A stretch of DNA of 64,000 nucleotides from positions 32,692,536-32,756,535 of the forward strand of contig NC_089593.1 in assembly GCF_019320115.1 (NCBI RefSeq), read 5' to 3'. This document shows positions 32,013-44,030 of this stretch, piece by piece. This DNA comes from Miscanthus floridulus. Lineage: Eukaryota > Streptophyta > Magnoliopsida > Poales > Poaceae. Made by a program: the position numbers and the translations under genes. A model generated the notes under the pieces. It made no database searches. It saw nothing but the letters and a program-made list of their open reading frames with translations, and was not told the origin of the DNA. Position 1 is the stretch's first letter; every line of letters starts with the position of its first letter.

Positions 32013-34587
32013 GTCCACTTCTAATTCCCTAGAGAGAAGGTACGCTGTTATTTTAATAGTTATACCACTTATGAATAGCCCAAGAAGACCCGCTCCAGGA
32101 GGAGACGTCGATCATCCCGAAACCAAAAGAATCAATCCCAAAGAAAAGTTAGGAGGAAGATGAGGAACCTGAAGAAGTCGTAAAAGATGAACCTACTCCG
32201 CCTAAATCAAGTCCATAGACCAAACAGGTATGGAAAGAGAAGGTGACATCACCATCAGAGACACCATCACAAGATGTGCAGCCATCTGGGTCTCTATCAT
32301 TGAGACCGAATAATGCACCAGAAGAGTGAAGAACTTTTCTCCAGCCAAGTCCTGTCCGGAGGACTCAAAAATCCAAACTCTAGCCGCGAGGTAACATCAG
32401 TAGTTATCCATATTTACTTTCTAGCATTGCATGAATTAGTTTTCACTTTATCCATATTTAGTTTGTCTTGTACACATAAAAAATAAAAAGTTTCATCACT
32501 GTATATCATCGTCACATTATAAAAAGCCTAAGCCCCATGTGAAAAAAATTCTCGGTGTGTAAAAGCCCAAGGGAATAGTCACTGTGGTGGCATAAAAAAT
32601 ATATATACCATGCATGCATATTTTCTTTCTACATTATATAAATAAGAAAATCCAAAAATATTAAATAGACATTCTGTTAGAACTTTGCCAATTAGGAAAT
32701 TTGTATAAACCCCAAGGACAACACATGTCTTAATTACGTTTTCCCAAACCGTGCCATGAGTTTTGGTGTTCTTGTTGGAGTATTTTGCTGGATGATCAAA
32801 AGTAAAGCCATCCGTCTGAAGTACATTTTCTCGAACTGTCGCTACACCCTCTACACGAGGACTACAACTTCTGGACGAATGAGAAAGTCTTCTGCTGGTA
32901 AACTCAATCTAAGAAAGACCACGATAACATCTAGCTTGGGGAAAAAGCATCCCCCATATATCGAGCTAAGTATTTCTTTCCCTTTTGTTCTATTATTTCT
33001 AAGTCATAAAAAGATGCATAACAAACTAAAACCAAAATAAAAATTTATATTTGCATTTGTCTTATATATAATAGTAATGTGTGATCTTAAAAATGAAAAC
33101 AAAATAAAAAGTGTGTGTCTAGTTTTCTGTTTTTAGGAGCTAAATAAAAGGACTTTGAGAATAGTCTCTTACAATGGAAATGATGAATAGTTACTCTATT
33201 GTAATTTCTTTTAAGTACCTAGTTTTTAACCTTGAATTCTCACAAGTTTTGGATACGACTTTTTTTGATATAAGAATTTACTCTGAACTTGAAACTCATG
33301 GGTAGCATATGCTTGATCTAAGTCTAGGTAATTAACGAATATGATATGAGAAGGTCTGAGTTGTTGTTTATCTTGTTCCAAGTGATACTAAAGTTCTAGA
33401 GATTTATCTTTTGAAAAATATAAAAATGTTACATGATGAGCTCCTGTATGACGAAGCTTGAATTCCTACTAGAGCCATATATGATATTTAGATTAGGAAA
33501 ACTTCCACATATATGTTGCTTGCATTGTATTGAGTTTAGTCAAGCTTTGTTGACCCTTATGAGAGGTTTGTCATGCCCTTAGAATTAAGATCACTACACA
33601 CCACCCAAATATGCACTACTCCTACACTGGGGGTAGGCTCAACAACATGCCATTCCATTTAGATCCACGCAAAAATGTTTTACTCCTATACTGGGAGTAA
33701 ACACCAAAAATATTCTTGATAGGATATCCACCAAATAAATGCTCTAAGTTTTTGTTGCTATCTTTCAAAAGTTTTGTTGCAGAAAAGAAGCATGTGGCTA
33801 TGCAAAAATTATTCATAAAAAAAGAGAGAAAAAGAAAAAAAAAAGAGATGAGAAAAAATGGACAAGTGTCCGAGATATCTAAAACAATGGGTACTTAGAT
33901 GCCCGCCAAAAAAAAGAGAAGAAAAGATGAATAAGATAGCCCTTGTTTTCTTGCAAAGTTGTTTTCAAGTTTCAAGAGAGAGATACGTTTTCAAGGAGCA
34001 TAGTAGAAATAGGTTAGCCACCATATATATATCATCCGCCCACATGCACATCTTAATTTGATTGTATGACTCAACTCTGTTTGGATCTAAGGTTTGACTT
34101 TACAATGTATGTATTGCAAGTATGCTCTTTTTTGCTTTCTCCACTCCTATGAGCTCCACATAAGCCTTAGTTGTAGAAAGAGAAAGGCATAACATCACTT
34201 TGGCCTTGGTTAGGATCCACAAATACCAAATATATTAAGAGACTTGAGAGTGTCATACAATGGAAGCTCTGAGTTTTATTTTGGAAAATCTATAAAAACT
34301 CTGGAATAATGGTTGAGCAAAGAACTTGAGACATACTGCTTGACTTGATCGTTCTATCTTTCAATTGCTCAAGACCCAAGTGAAGGCTAAGAAGCCCCAT
34401 GGTTGAAGGTAATATGGGTAAGTTTGAAAGTCAGATTGATTCATTCTAATCCGGAGGAGAATTCTTGTTTGAACGCATGTGTACTTTTGAGGAGTTGCGT
34501 CGATGTTTTCAAAATCCTTAAAGTCCTGATCCATTTACGAAGTTTAGCTTTGCTAAGGGACTAGCAAAGGTTAAGGTTGGGGGAGTT
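32013..34587 (+). other. E4 3' non-coding region
   Basis: 32200-32440 matches E2 at 36860-37030. 32700-32930 is specific to E4, with a 94-residue ORF (32756-33040) of no recognised family. 33000-34587 matches E2 39360-40914, including two CTCC(T)ACACTGGG-containing repeats near 33620-33690. No protein domain is seen. Confidence 0.6.
34570..34587 (+). promoter_or_regulatory. E4 polypurine tract
   Basis: TTAAGGTTGGGGGAGTT immediately before the 3' LTR, the expected start site of plus-strand synthesis. Confidence 0.65.
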
Positions 34588-35943
34588 TGTTGACGGTAGT
34601 TAACAACCATTATAAACCGTCAATATAACATGCATAAGGGCATAAATACAATCACCAACGAAGGTTTAGGGGTTTAAACCAATAAATTCCACGAGTTTTG
34701 GTGAATCTGTATTTTCTGTAGGGATTATCCAGAAAATCGTCAAGGTGGACCTACATGTCAGATTTAATCATGGTTATCCGCAGCGAAACAGACACTAGAA
34801 GACTCGAGAGGACTCCACGCCAAGGCAGAGAGGCAGAGGCTACCAGGTGGGTCCGGCCGGCCCCACCTGCAGGCTGCCCGACCCCATGGGCCCACATGTA
34901 GGCCCCTCCTTCAAATGTTGGTTCTCCACCGCCTCCTAGGTTGCATCTGTGCCATCCTTTAAGTCAGTTTGATCCAAGGGCTCACGTTGGACGCTCCGGG
35001 CTATATCCCAGCCCCTGCCACCCCAGGCATAACCATAACTCCAGTCATCAAGTCATTTGAGAAGACAGGAACCCTAATCATCCTCAAAGCTCCACCATAT
35101 TCTAGGACATAGCTAGTTAGGCTAGGTCTAGAGGGAGGCAAGCAAGATTCGCTTGGATTCACGATCATGTCAAGAGCGTGGTTTGGTATAATTTTTGTAC
35201 CCCCTATCTTTTGTACCTCCATTATTTTTATATGCTAGTTACAATTGCTAAGACAATATTAGTATTCATGTTCTTTGTTATAATGTTCATCGTCTACTTT
35301 GATTATATGCTTAGTATAGTTGGATTATCATGATGTTCACGCATAAGTTCGTATAGCGCTCAGTCTAAGGTACCATGGGTGAGTGGTCAACATTGTGTAA
35401 GCGTGGTGCTTATACATTGTTTACCTGCGGATACACCCTATATTCCAAGTCATATGGTAGGACAGAAGACAAGCTTTGTTCTTAATCTTCCTTAGTAATA
35501 TCCCTTATGTGTAGATATGAAGATGATCTTAGCAATGACTACTAGCTATTATTGCACTAATCAATGTATGCTTTGACTTATAATTAAGAATAACTTAGGA
35601 ATTATTCCTCTAATATTCTACCTGACCATGCTAATGCCATAGAAAGGAGTACTCTAAGTGATTTATCATTATTATTAGTCAATAGTTATTATAAATCTTA
35701 TCCTATGACTAACCCATGTTATTAGTAGAACATTGGTTATGGTTTATTTCTCCATCAGTTGTATAAGTTATCAATACATGTCCCTGCTAGACCTTCCCTG
35801 TGGTAAAAATATAAATAACAAGACCAAGAATGCTCCTAAGTGAAGTGCTACAATGGTATAATTATCTGTGCACTTGTAGATTCCTTTCATATATATTCAT
35901 ATCTATTCTTCCTAGTCACATAAATTAATAAAGAACCGCTTAG
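34588..35943 (+). repeat. E4 3' LTR, truncated at its end
   Basis: Begins TGTTGACGGTAGTTAACA and follows the 5' LTR to ACCGCTTAG (35943). The last 148 bp of the 5' LTR (29329-29476) are absent. A deletion of about 80 bp near 35460 removes the segment equivalent to 28768-28848. Confidence 0.85.
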
Positions 35944-36289
35944 CCAGAGATGAATAAGAGGGGTTCCATGGTGCATTGGCTACCAATTCGAAGGATGCAC
36001 TAATTATATTCATTTTGCCTTGCAAGCAGGAGTGCCACATAGAAGGAGCACAACTATGTTGTTTTTGTTTTGTAAGTCTGTATAGATCAGTACCTTTAGT
36101 ATGCTCTATGTATCGCTTGTGTTAAGACAATAGTTGAGAAAGATGTTATGGTAGCATCAATTGTTATTGTAAAAAGTACTCTTGTTTGTGAACATGATTT
36201 ATGGATGTAATGATTATATATCTATATGATTTGTGTTCATGAAGCTATTAAGGGCCCAGCTGAATTAGTAACTATTGTGAAACCGAATG
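35944..36289 (+). other. CACTA-2 interior resuming after E4, possible F-box gene tail
   Basis: The first codons (ending LARDE, stop at 35953-35955) resemble the C-terminus usual in the F-box family, but the overlap with the LTR breakpoint makes this tentative. The rest is AT-rich and could be its 3' UTR. Confidence 0.35.
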
Positions 36290-36859
36290 AAATTCTGCCA
36301 CCATCGTTATACGTATGATGCGGCTAGGATCAAAAAAATATCACCGTCGAATCCTTTAGTAACCTGACACTGACAAAACGATCATCAAAGGCAGATCATG
36401 GTGCAAGGCGATAGTGACCATGACCTTTGTACTGGCGGATCATACGTTAAAGCGATGGTGGTGTTAACATCTACACAGGCATCACAGCCGTCGAACTAAC
36501 AGTGAACCCGCACCACTGATAGTCGGGTCAAACTACAAGGTGACGGTGCCGGTGACTACTACATAGAAGGTTGATGTGCCCACACGATGATTCTGACAGC
36601 CTTGACACAGGTAGATCATTTGCCAATGCAGTGGTGTTAGTGTACATCCACAGCCGAGTCATGCTCCAATGCGACGAAAGTAAGGACCTAATGACGGATG
36701 GATCATAAGCCAATCGGCAGTGTTAGTGTACACTGTAGTCGATCCCAAATGCCGATGGTGAAGGCTATGACCATCACTGTCGAGAGCTTACCGCCGAGGC
36801 TAAAATTGGACTGCGATATGGGTTACGACATGGCTGTGAAAGGTGTGAGTGTAGTAGTG
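36290..36859. repeat. CACTA-2 right subterminal region and terminus
   Basis: Many CACCGTCG, GACGGTG, GCGATGGTG and GTTAGTGTACA motifs in both orientations, ending GTGTAGTAGTG. The reading frames across it are short and unsupported. Confidence 0.7.
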
Positions 36860-37789
36860 TAAATTGGAGTGGCGTGAAAAGCAAATGCAACCATCAGGGT
36901 CTCCATCTTCGGGACCAGCTAATGCACCCAAGGAATAAACATGATTGATCAAGTCTGGTTCGGTGGACTTAAAAGTTCGAACCCTCGCTCGAAGGTAAAT
37001 ATCGGTAGTTATCCATATTTACTTTTTACATTGCATTTTTATTTTGGCATATTTATTTTCAATAATTGCATTAGAAAATAAAATTAAAAATTTCATCATT
37101 GCATCCTAAAATATTTTCAAGCCCCATGTAAATAATTTTACGGTGTGTAAAAACTTGTAAGAAAATTTTATCGTGGAGGCATAAAAATTTAAAAATACCA
37201 TCCATTCTTCTACTTATATTTCATAGTATCATAAAATATTTTTGCATATCATATATACATGTGTATACGGTAGAAATACAGGGAACTAGGACCCACAGGA
37301 GACACCTGGGACCCACCATCACCTCCACCATGCATTAGCACCGAATTTTCAGATCGTATCCACCGAAAGCAAAGAGATATTGCTTAGCTTCGAAGCAATG
37401 CACCATCTAGTGGAGGATAAGGGCAAGTGGGCCCATGGTGGGGCTAACCGGTCCCACCACTTGGCCGGCCGACCTGTTGCTTCTTCCCCCTATAAATTCC
37501 AAGCTCCTGGCTACTCTTAGCCTCAACCACAGCTGCAAACAAGCCCCCAAGTTCAAAATTTCAAATCACAATTCCGAGATTAATAGCTCACTTAGTAGAA
37601 GTGCTACTAAAATTAGAAAGAGGTAAAAATATTCAGGGTAGAAGTTCTGCTGAAATTCTGCTTAGAAAAAAATTATTAGCAATCAGAACGTCTAACCCTC
37701 GAACGGCTAACTACAGGACGGCTAACAGCTAACTATTTTATTTTCTAACCTGTTCCACAAGTTTTTGTTGTTCTAATGATTTTTTCAGG
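36860..37789 (+). other. E2 sequence between CACTA-2 and the downstream ORF
   Basis: 36860-36862 is the TAA duplication. 36880-37030 aligns with E4 32250-32410 and, inverted, with E5 near 45950-46010. The rest is AT-rich, then a C-rich leader at 37270-37500. No protein domain is seen. Confidence 0.6.
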
Positions 37790-39412
37790 ATGATGAACAA
37801 GTTAGTAGGCAAGATCACCTGCTCGGGATCAGGCCGCTCTACTAGAAGCTCTTCTTCCAGGGCAAGCGCCGACAAGCAAGTCGATGTTCCCATAGCTTCA
37901 TCATCTGCAACCAACGTCCTGTTGGGGGAGAAGCACCTCAAGTTGCGGAACAATCAAGAGAAGGATGCCTTCAAGGAGTTGAAGACCATAAGGTTTGTGC
38001 ACATGTCTGCATATGATCCCGCCCTTCTCTAGGCAATAGGTATGGATGTTGCATTTGATTTCATCTTTAGAACAATTGGTTGGGAAAGTGTTTGGAATGT
38101 TGTCGAGCAAGGGTCTAAACTTCTAACATCAGAATTTCTATGCACTCTGCGAATCACTGATATTGGGGTTAAATTTAGGCTCTTCGGGAAAGTATTTTCT
38201 TATCCCTAGAAAGATTTAAGTTTGCTTCTAGGATTCAATTCACAGTGTGTAGTTGATTTAGACCATGCTCTACAAGATTTTGATAAGTCAAAATTTTGGA
38301 GAGAAATTTCAAGAAAAACTAAAACATACCGTCCTCGTACTAATGATATCCATCACCCTACATTACGGGTCATGCATAAGTGGCTAGGTATCACTTTGTT
38401 TCCTAGGCCAGATTTTTGTACGGTAAGAGTGGGTGATCTTAAATTGTTGTATGGTTTGGTCAAAAGGAGAAAGGTTTCTCTTGTCAAATCTATGATGCGC
38501 CATTGTTTGGAAGTGTTTTCTCTCACGGGTGATGTTGAGTGCACCTCCATGGTCACTCGGATTGCGTGAAATTTAGGCCTATTAAATAATGCTTCGCTTT
38601 CTTATATTGATACAGAACGCTGGTACATAGACTTCGAATATTTCTATCAAGCCCATATGCTAAAAAAGAGAAATCATGGATAGCCTATCATGATGTATCT
38701 TGGGTATACAAATGAGATTCTATTACCTAACCGGGATCTCGGTTTGTATGCTGTGAATTCTTTCATTTTCGATCTGCAGGTTAAGGATGCAGCACCTCGT
38801 AGAAGTGCTTCTATAAGGCTGACTCATGATCCGTAGCCTCCTTATCGTGGTGCTGACCCAAATCCTGAAGGGCTGGCATGCACCGGCTATGCGGGTTGGG
38901 ATCAACCGAGATCTTCCCACATGTACCAGATTGAGCAACGATGGCATCAACCATCCCCTCATCACTCTGAAAGCTCCTGGCAACAAGGTTCAAGTGAGTA
39001 GTGGCACTTCAAAAACTTCAACAACTACCGGCAACAGCCCAATGAAGAAGTATCAAGTGACCACCAGGGGAGACATATGTCTTTCTCTTGCCGAGGCTAC
39101 CATGTTCAACAGATGGAGCACCTCCGCTATGACAAGAACAGCAAAATGGCATACGCAACACCTTTCATTAGCACTCTCAATGGCAGGCAGACATGGGGGA
39201 TGCAATCACCAATATCCAACAGAACTAGCAGCAACAGAATGAGAACTGGAACTATTTGTTCCAGAATCTCAATATCGACCCGCCATACTGAACGACTACA
39301 GCAACATCTAGCTTGGGGGAAAGGGATACCCCATTTATCTAAGGTAAGTTTTTCTAGTACTTCATTTCTTTTCTTTTTATTTATTTATTTTTTAGTTTGT
39401 CTTATATATTAA
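37790..39412 (+). pseudogene. E2 downstream ORF, Athila-ORF-like, six in-frame stops
   Basis: A single frame from ATG 37790 runs about 540 codons with stops at 38030, 38207, 38567, 38681, 38834 and 38999 but no frameshift. It opens with a Ser/Arg-rich basic tract, then DAFKELKTIRFVHM, DFIFRTIGWESVWNVVEQ, FLCTLRITDIGVKFRLFGK, KFWREIS, MHKWLGITLFPRPDFCTVR and a Gln/Ser-rich C-terminal half. The layout (FLCT... KFRLF... LLLGF) resembles the plant retrotransposon ORF-1 family described from Athila. Its function is unknown. It lies downstream of where pol would be and is missing from E4 and from what can be seen of E5. Confidence 0.65.
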
Positions 39413-40914
39413 AAAAGAGAAAGATGCATAACTAAAAACAAAATAAAAAGTTATCTTTATCTTTTATATATATTAGTAATGTGTGATCTAAAAAAATGAA
39501 AACAAAATAAAAAGAGTGTGTATAAAGTTTGCTTTAATTTCTGTTTTTAAGAGCTGAATAAATAAAAAGAACTTTGAAGATGATCTCTCATAATGAATAG
39601 TTGCTCTGTTATAATTCCTTTCAAGTACCTAGTTTTGGATAAGATTGTTTTGACATAAGAATTTACTCTGAACTTGAAACTCATGGGGAGCATATGCTTG
39701 ATCTAAGTCTAGGTAATTGACGAATATGATATGAGAAGGTCTGAACGGCTATTTATCTTGTTCCAAGTGATACTAAAATTCTGGAGATTTCTTTTGGAAA
39801 ACATAAAAAGGATACATGATGAGTTCCTGTATGACAAACCTTGCATTCCTACCAGAGCCATATATGATATTTAGTTTAGGAAAACTTCCACTCATATATG
39901 CTGCTTGTTTTGCATTGAGTTTAGTCAAGCTTTGTTGACCCTTATGAGAGGTTTGTCATGCTTTTAAAATCAAGATCACGTACACACCACCCACATATGC
40001 ACTACTCCTACACTGGGGGTAGGCGCAAAAACATGTCATTCCATTTAGATCCACCCAAAAATGTTTTACTCCTACACTAGGAGTAAACACCAAAAATATT
40101 TCAAATAGGTTTTTCATCCACCAATAAATGCTCCAAGTTCTTGTTCCTATCTCTCAAAAAAATTATTATAGATAAGAGGCATGGACTATGCAAAAGTTAT
40201 TCATAAAAAAATGGACAAGTGTCCAAGAAATTTAAAACAATGGGTACTTTGATGCCTGCCTAAAAAAAGAGAAGAGATGAACAAGATAGCCCATGTTTTG
40301 TTGCAAATATTTTCAAGTTGCAGAAGAGAGATAAGTTAAGGAACATAGTAGAATTGGGTTAGCCACCATATATTCCACACACATGCACATCTTGATTTGA
40401 TTGTATGACTTAACTCTTTTTGGATATGAGGTTTAGCTTTACAATACATGTATTACAAGTATGCTCTTTCATGTTTTCTCCACTCCTATAAGCTCAACAT
40501 AAGCCTTAGTAGTAGGAAGAGAAAAGGCATAACATTATTTTTGCCTAGGTGAGGATCCACAAATACCACATATATTGAGAGACTTGAGAGTGTCATATAA
40601 TGGAAGCTTTCAGTTATATTTTGAAAACTTACAAAAACTCTAAAATAGCGGTTGAACAAAGAACTCGAGACATAGTGCTTGACTTAATCATTCTGTCTTT
40701 CAATTGCTCAAGACCCAAGTGATGGCTCAGAAGCTCCATAGTTGAAGGCAATATGGGTAAGTTTGAAAGCCAGATTGGTTTATGCTAATCCGAAGGAGAA
40801 TTCTTGATTCAACGCATGTATACTTTTGAGGAGTGAAAACATTGATGCAACTCCTAATCTATTGCTGAGTTTAGCACTGCTTAGGGAAGAGCAAAGGTTA
40901 AGCTTGGGAGAGTT
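39413..40914 (+). other. E2 3' non-coding region
   Basis: Matches E4 33000-34587 and, inverted, E5 44014-45640. The last 16 bases (40899-40914, TTAAGCTTGGGAGAGT) form a polypurine-like tract before the 3' LTR. No ORF is supported. Confidence 0.65.
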
Positions 40915-42355
40915 TGTTGATGGTAGTTATCATCCTTCATAAACCATCAATATAATGCACGAAAATGATCGCCAACATACGTTTAGGGGTTTAAACTGAC
41001 AAATTCCACGAGTTTTGGTGAATCTGTGTTTTTAGAAGCGTTTATTTAGAAAATCGTCAAGGTGGACCTATATGTCAGAATTAAACGCGCTTATCCATGA
41101 TGAAAATAAGTCTAGAAGGTCCTAGAGGACACTAGAAGGCACCCCAATGAAGTAGACCGCAGGAGACAAACAGGTGGAGTCGGTCGGCCACACCTGCAGG
41201 TCGGCCGGCCCCTTGGGCCCACATGTCAGCCTCATCTTTTTACGTCGGTTCTCCACCGCCTTAAGGATTGCATCTACGCCGTTCTTCTAAGTTGGTTTGA
41301 TCTGAGGGTCCAAAATTCATGCTACCCCCCATACATATCAGTCCCTACCCTCTCTGAGGCATAAGTCAAGATCAGATCAAAAATTAGGGTTTCTAGAGAA
41401 TAGAATAGATCTCCAATTCTTCAAGTTCTAGTATAGGCTAGCTAGCAAGATTCAAGTAGAGTTGGGCTATTGCTTAGGATTCTAGATTCATCATCTAGAA
41501 TCTGGTAAAGCCATTGTACCTCCTATATTTCATAACTTTGTGCTATTTTAACACTGTTTCTATTTATTATGTTCCCAGTTTGCTTTGGTAGTATGCTTGA
41601 TATAGTCATAATTGATAATGAATTTATGCATAAGTTCACAAAGTGCTTAGCTTTGTACTCGAGTGAGTTAAGTGGTCGACATTATGTAAGCGTGGTGCTT
41701 AAATATTGTTTACCTACGGATGCACTCTACATTCCGGACCATATAGTAGATCGCAAGTGTGACATTCTCGTTGAGTCCTTTGTAGTCCACTCTCCGTTTG
41801 TAGGACAAGTAGGACTTGGTTGCAAAGGGAATCAAGATCTGTTCTTGATCTTCCTTAGTAATGTTCCTTATGCGTAGATATAGAGTTAATTATGCTATAA
41901 ATGAAAGTATATATACTAGGGTATACAAATGACTTAGTAAATAAGAAATGACTTAGGAATCTTTTCTCTTAATTAATCTCCTGCCTAGCCATACTACATT
42001 TGTGAGTATCTATTTCTATCTCTGGTTTATTATCAATGCCTTACACTTATTGTTTATTTATCATTTGGCTTACCCCTATTGGAGCATGTGATTAGTTAAT
42101 GATCTCATTATAAGTATACATGTTTGACAATATCTCTAGCCACCGCTCCTCCCTGTGGAAAAATATAAATAATGATACCTGGTATACTCTCGGGTGAAAT
42201 GCTACAATGGTATATTATCTGTGTGCTTGTGGATTACATCAACATATATGTTCTTTATAAATTTACAAGTGTTCTTAATAAATACCAACAAACATTTCTA
42301 GCATCATTGTTAGGGATGACAACCTAGTAGAAAGTGATGTTAAGAAATGTCAAGA
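40915..42355 (+). repeat. E2 3' LTR (1441 bp)
   Basis: Begins TGTTGATGGTAG and ends TGTCAAGA, one base from the TGTCAACA end of the 5' LTR. CTGGT follows. Confidence 0.9.
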
Positions 42356-42360
42356 CTGGT
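42356..42360. repeat. E2 right target-site duplication (CTGGT)
   Basis: Partner of 18514-18518. Confidence 0.88.
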
Positions 42361-42701
42361 CCACCTTGATCTTCAAAACCATCAATCTTTTGATATTGAT
42401 CAATTAAGCAAAGTTGGAGAGCTAAGATCAGTGAACAATTTTGCTTAAGGGATCTCATCGCGCTTAGTAGAGAAATCAGGAGAAAAAGGGAGGAGAAAGT
42501 TAGGGTTTCAATCGGTGAACACGCACACCGTTGGTGGCTGCCCGCTCAGCTGCCTGCTCAGCTGCACACCGTTGGTGGCTGCCCGCCGCCTTCACGCTGT
42601 TTCCCCATGCGTGGACACGCACCTACTCGTGGTGGCAATGTCAAGCAGTTGCTGGCCACGCTTGGATGTTTCGCTCATGCCTCGCCTCATCGTCTTAAGC
42701 C
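42361..42701. other. Older host segment between E2 and E5
   Basis: 341 bp that would have been contiguous with 18513 before E2 inserted. It contains a short duplication (GCACACCGTTGGTGGCTGCC at about 42525 and 42567). I see no continuation of the gypsy gag frame. Its last five bases (AAGCC) are the left candidate duplication of E5. Confidence 0.5.
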
Positions 42702-44013
42702 TATTGGTATTTATTAACGCAAATAGAATATGAAGGATTCCGCAAGCGCACAGAATACCATTGTAGCATTTTACCGGAAGTATTCCAGGTATCGTTATTT
42801 ATATTTTACCATAGGGAAACAATGGAGTAAAGATTATTGAATATCAAAGGAGTATCTATCAGTCAACATACCATCATAGCTAGAGCAAGGGGTAAAGGTA
42901 ATGGTAGGAATTAAGCATAATGACACTCAGGGGATAGATCATTAAGATGATGTAAACTAGTTAACTCAGGAGAACAAAGGGTGAGGTAGATTCCTATGAT
43001 ATTCTTATTGCAGGATCAAAGTATATATATACCTGACTATAGTTAAGACTCACTTTACTCTTGTGCACTTCGGGACGCCACTTAGATTGTAGAGCACCAC
43101 AAAGGATAACTCTACTCACGCGACTACGGTCCTACAATTTAAGAACCTGCTCAATTCAGGGTGGACTACAAAGGATAGACAACCAGAGAATAGGGTGTAC
43201 TCATAGGTAGAGCATCGTATAAGCATCATGCTTACACAAGGCTCGGCTACTTAGCCCAATCGATAAACTAGCAGATTAAGTGCTCTATGAACCCACACAC
43301 AGAAGTGAAGATAACCTCAACTAAGCAAGATATATATTCAAAGTAAGCATAGCCATGTAGATAGGAATATGGTAAATTGATAATAAGTCTTACAAGATGT
43401 AGAAGTGAAGATATAAGGCTTTGCCAAGCCTCCAAGACTAGATCCGGAACTTGAGCATGAGCCCAACTCGACCGTCACTCCTGAGCTACTAATCTACTAT
43501 ATTAGAGAGTTCTAGACCTAATCCTCCTGGTGTATGTTTATCCAAATGAGATGTATGAATTAGGGTTTCTAGGATGGCTCTAGGGGGTAGGGGTAGCATT
43601 AATTTTGAGCCCACAGATCAAACCGACTTGAAAGAACGATGTAGATGCAAACCCTAAGGCAGTGGAGAACCGCCATTTGAAGGAGGGGCTAACAGGTGGG
43701 GCCCACATGCCAACTGTCCTATAGTTGGGGCCGATCAGCCCCACCTGGTAGCCACCTACCCTCTGCTTCGGTGGTTTGCCTTCTGGAGTCTTCTAGAGTC
43801 CTCAAGAGTTGTTTTCGCCATGGATAATTGTGATTTAATCTGACGATTGGGTCCACCTTGACAGTTTTCTAATTAAATCCTCCTACAAACACAAATGCAC
43901 CAAAACACGTGGAATTTATTAGTTAAAACCCCTAGACCTATGTATGGTGATGGAATTAAGTACATATGTAGGATATGTTGACGGTTTATGATTGATGTTA
44001 ACAACCATCAACA
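42702..44013 (-). repeat. E5 3' LTR (1312 bp)
   Basis: Read on the minus strand it starts TGTTGATGGTTGTTAACA at 44013 and ends near 42702 in ACCAATA (expected ACCAACA). It matches 62928-63846 over the shared part. Confidence 0.88.
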
Positions 44014-44030
44014 AGCTCCCCCCACACTTA
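44014..44030 (-). promoter_or_regulatory. E5 polypurine tract
   Basis: Minus-strand TAAGTGTGGGGGGAGCT directly before the 3' LTR start, equivalent to 34570-34587 of E4. Confidence 0.7.

Larger units (their letters stand above)
27873..35943 (+). mobile_element. E4: Athila-like LTR retrotransposon, same family as E2
   Basis: 5' LTR 27873-29476, tRNA-Asp-type primer site, gag, two protease-like segments, a non-coding 3' region homologous to E2 39360-40914, a polypurine tract and a truncated 3' LTR (34588-35943). No reverse transcriptase or integrase is present. It is inserted in the F-box remnant of CACTA-2, which is itself inside E2, so E4 is the youngest layer here. It lacks the E2 downstream ORF; 32700-32930 holds different sequence instead. 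Confidence 0.9.
22337..36859. mobile_element. CACTA-2: non-autonomous CACTA element carrying gene fragments
   Basis: The left terminus is CACTACTATAG and the right terminus GTGTAGTAGTG, flanked by TAA on both sides. Subterminal regions of about 280 bp (left) and 570 bp (right) are rich in ACCGTCG / CGACGGTG-like motifs in both orientations. Without nested E4 the element is about 6.45 kb. I see no TNP2 or other transposase. It carries an acidic-protein ORF, a member of the 128-residue family, a GRF-zinc-finger gene and an F-box gene, all disrupted. It is inserted in E2 after the protease; E2 sequence resumes at 36860, matching E4 near 32250-32400. Confidence 0.88.
18519..42355 (+). mobile_element. 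E2: Athila-like LTR retrotransposon with nested insertions
   Basis: LTRs 18519-19961 and 40915-42355 are flanked by a perfect CTGGT duplication. The interior has gag, an aspartic protease and, near the 3' side, another long ORF. No reverse transcriptase, RNase H or integrase is visible, so the element was non-autonomous. The gag style (GRAKQWFYANKDDINTWEK, PHHGMEDWLLMQGFYHGLT) and tRNA-Asp-type primer site fit the Athila side of Ty3/gypsy. Two later insertions sit inside: a hAT MITE (21918-22075) and CACTA-2 (22337-36859). Subtracting both with their duplications leaves about 9.1 kb. E4 and E5 belong to the same family. Confidence 0.92.

Noticed and set aside
42515..42733. 72-residue ORF across the E5 boundary
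   Set aside because: It crosses the junction between the host segment and the E5 LTR at 42702, so it is a chance fusion.
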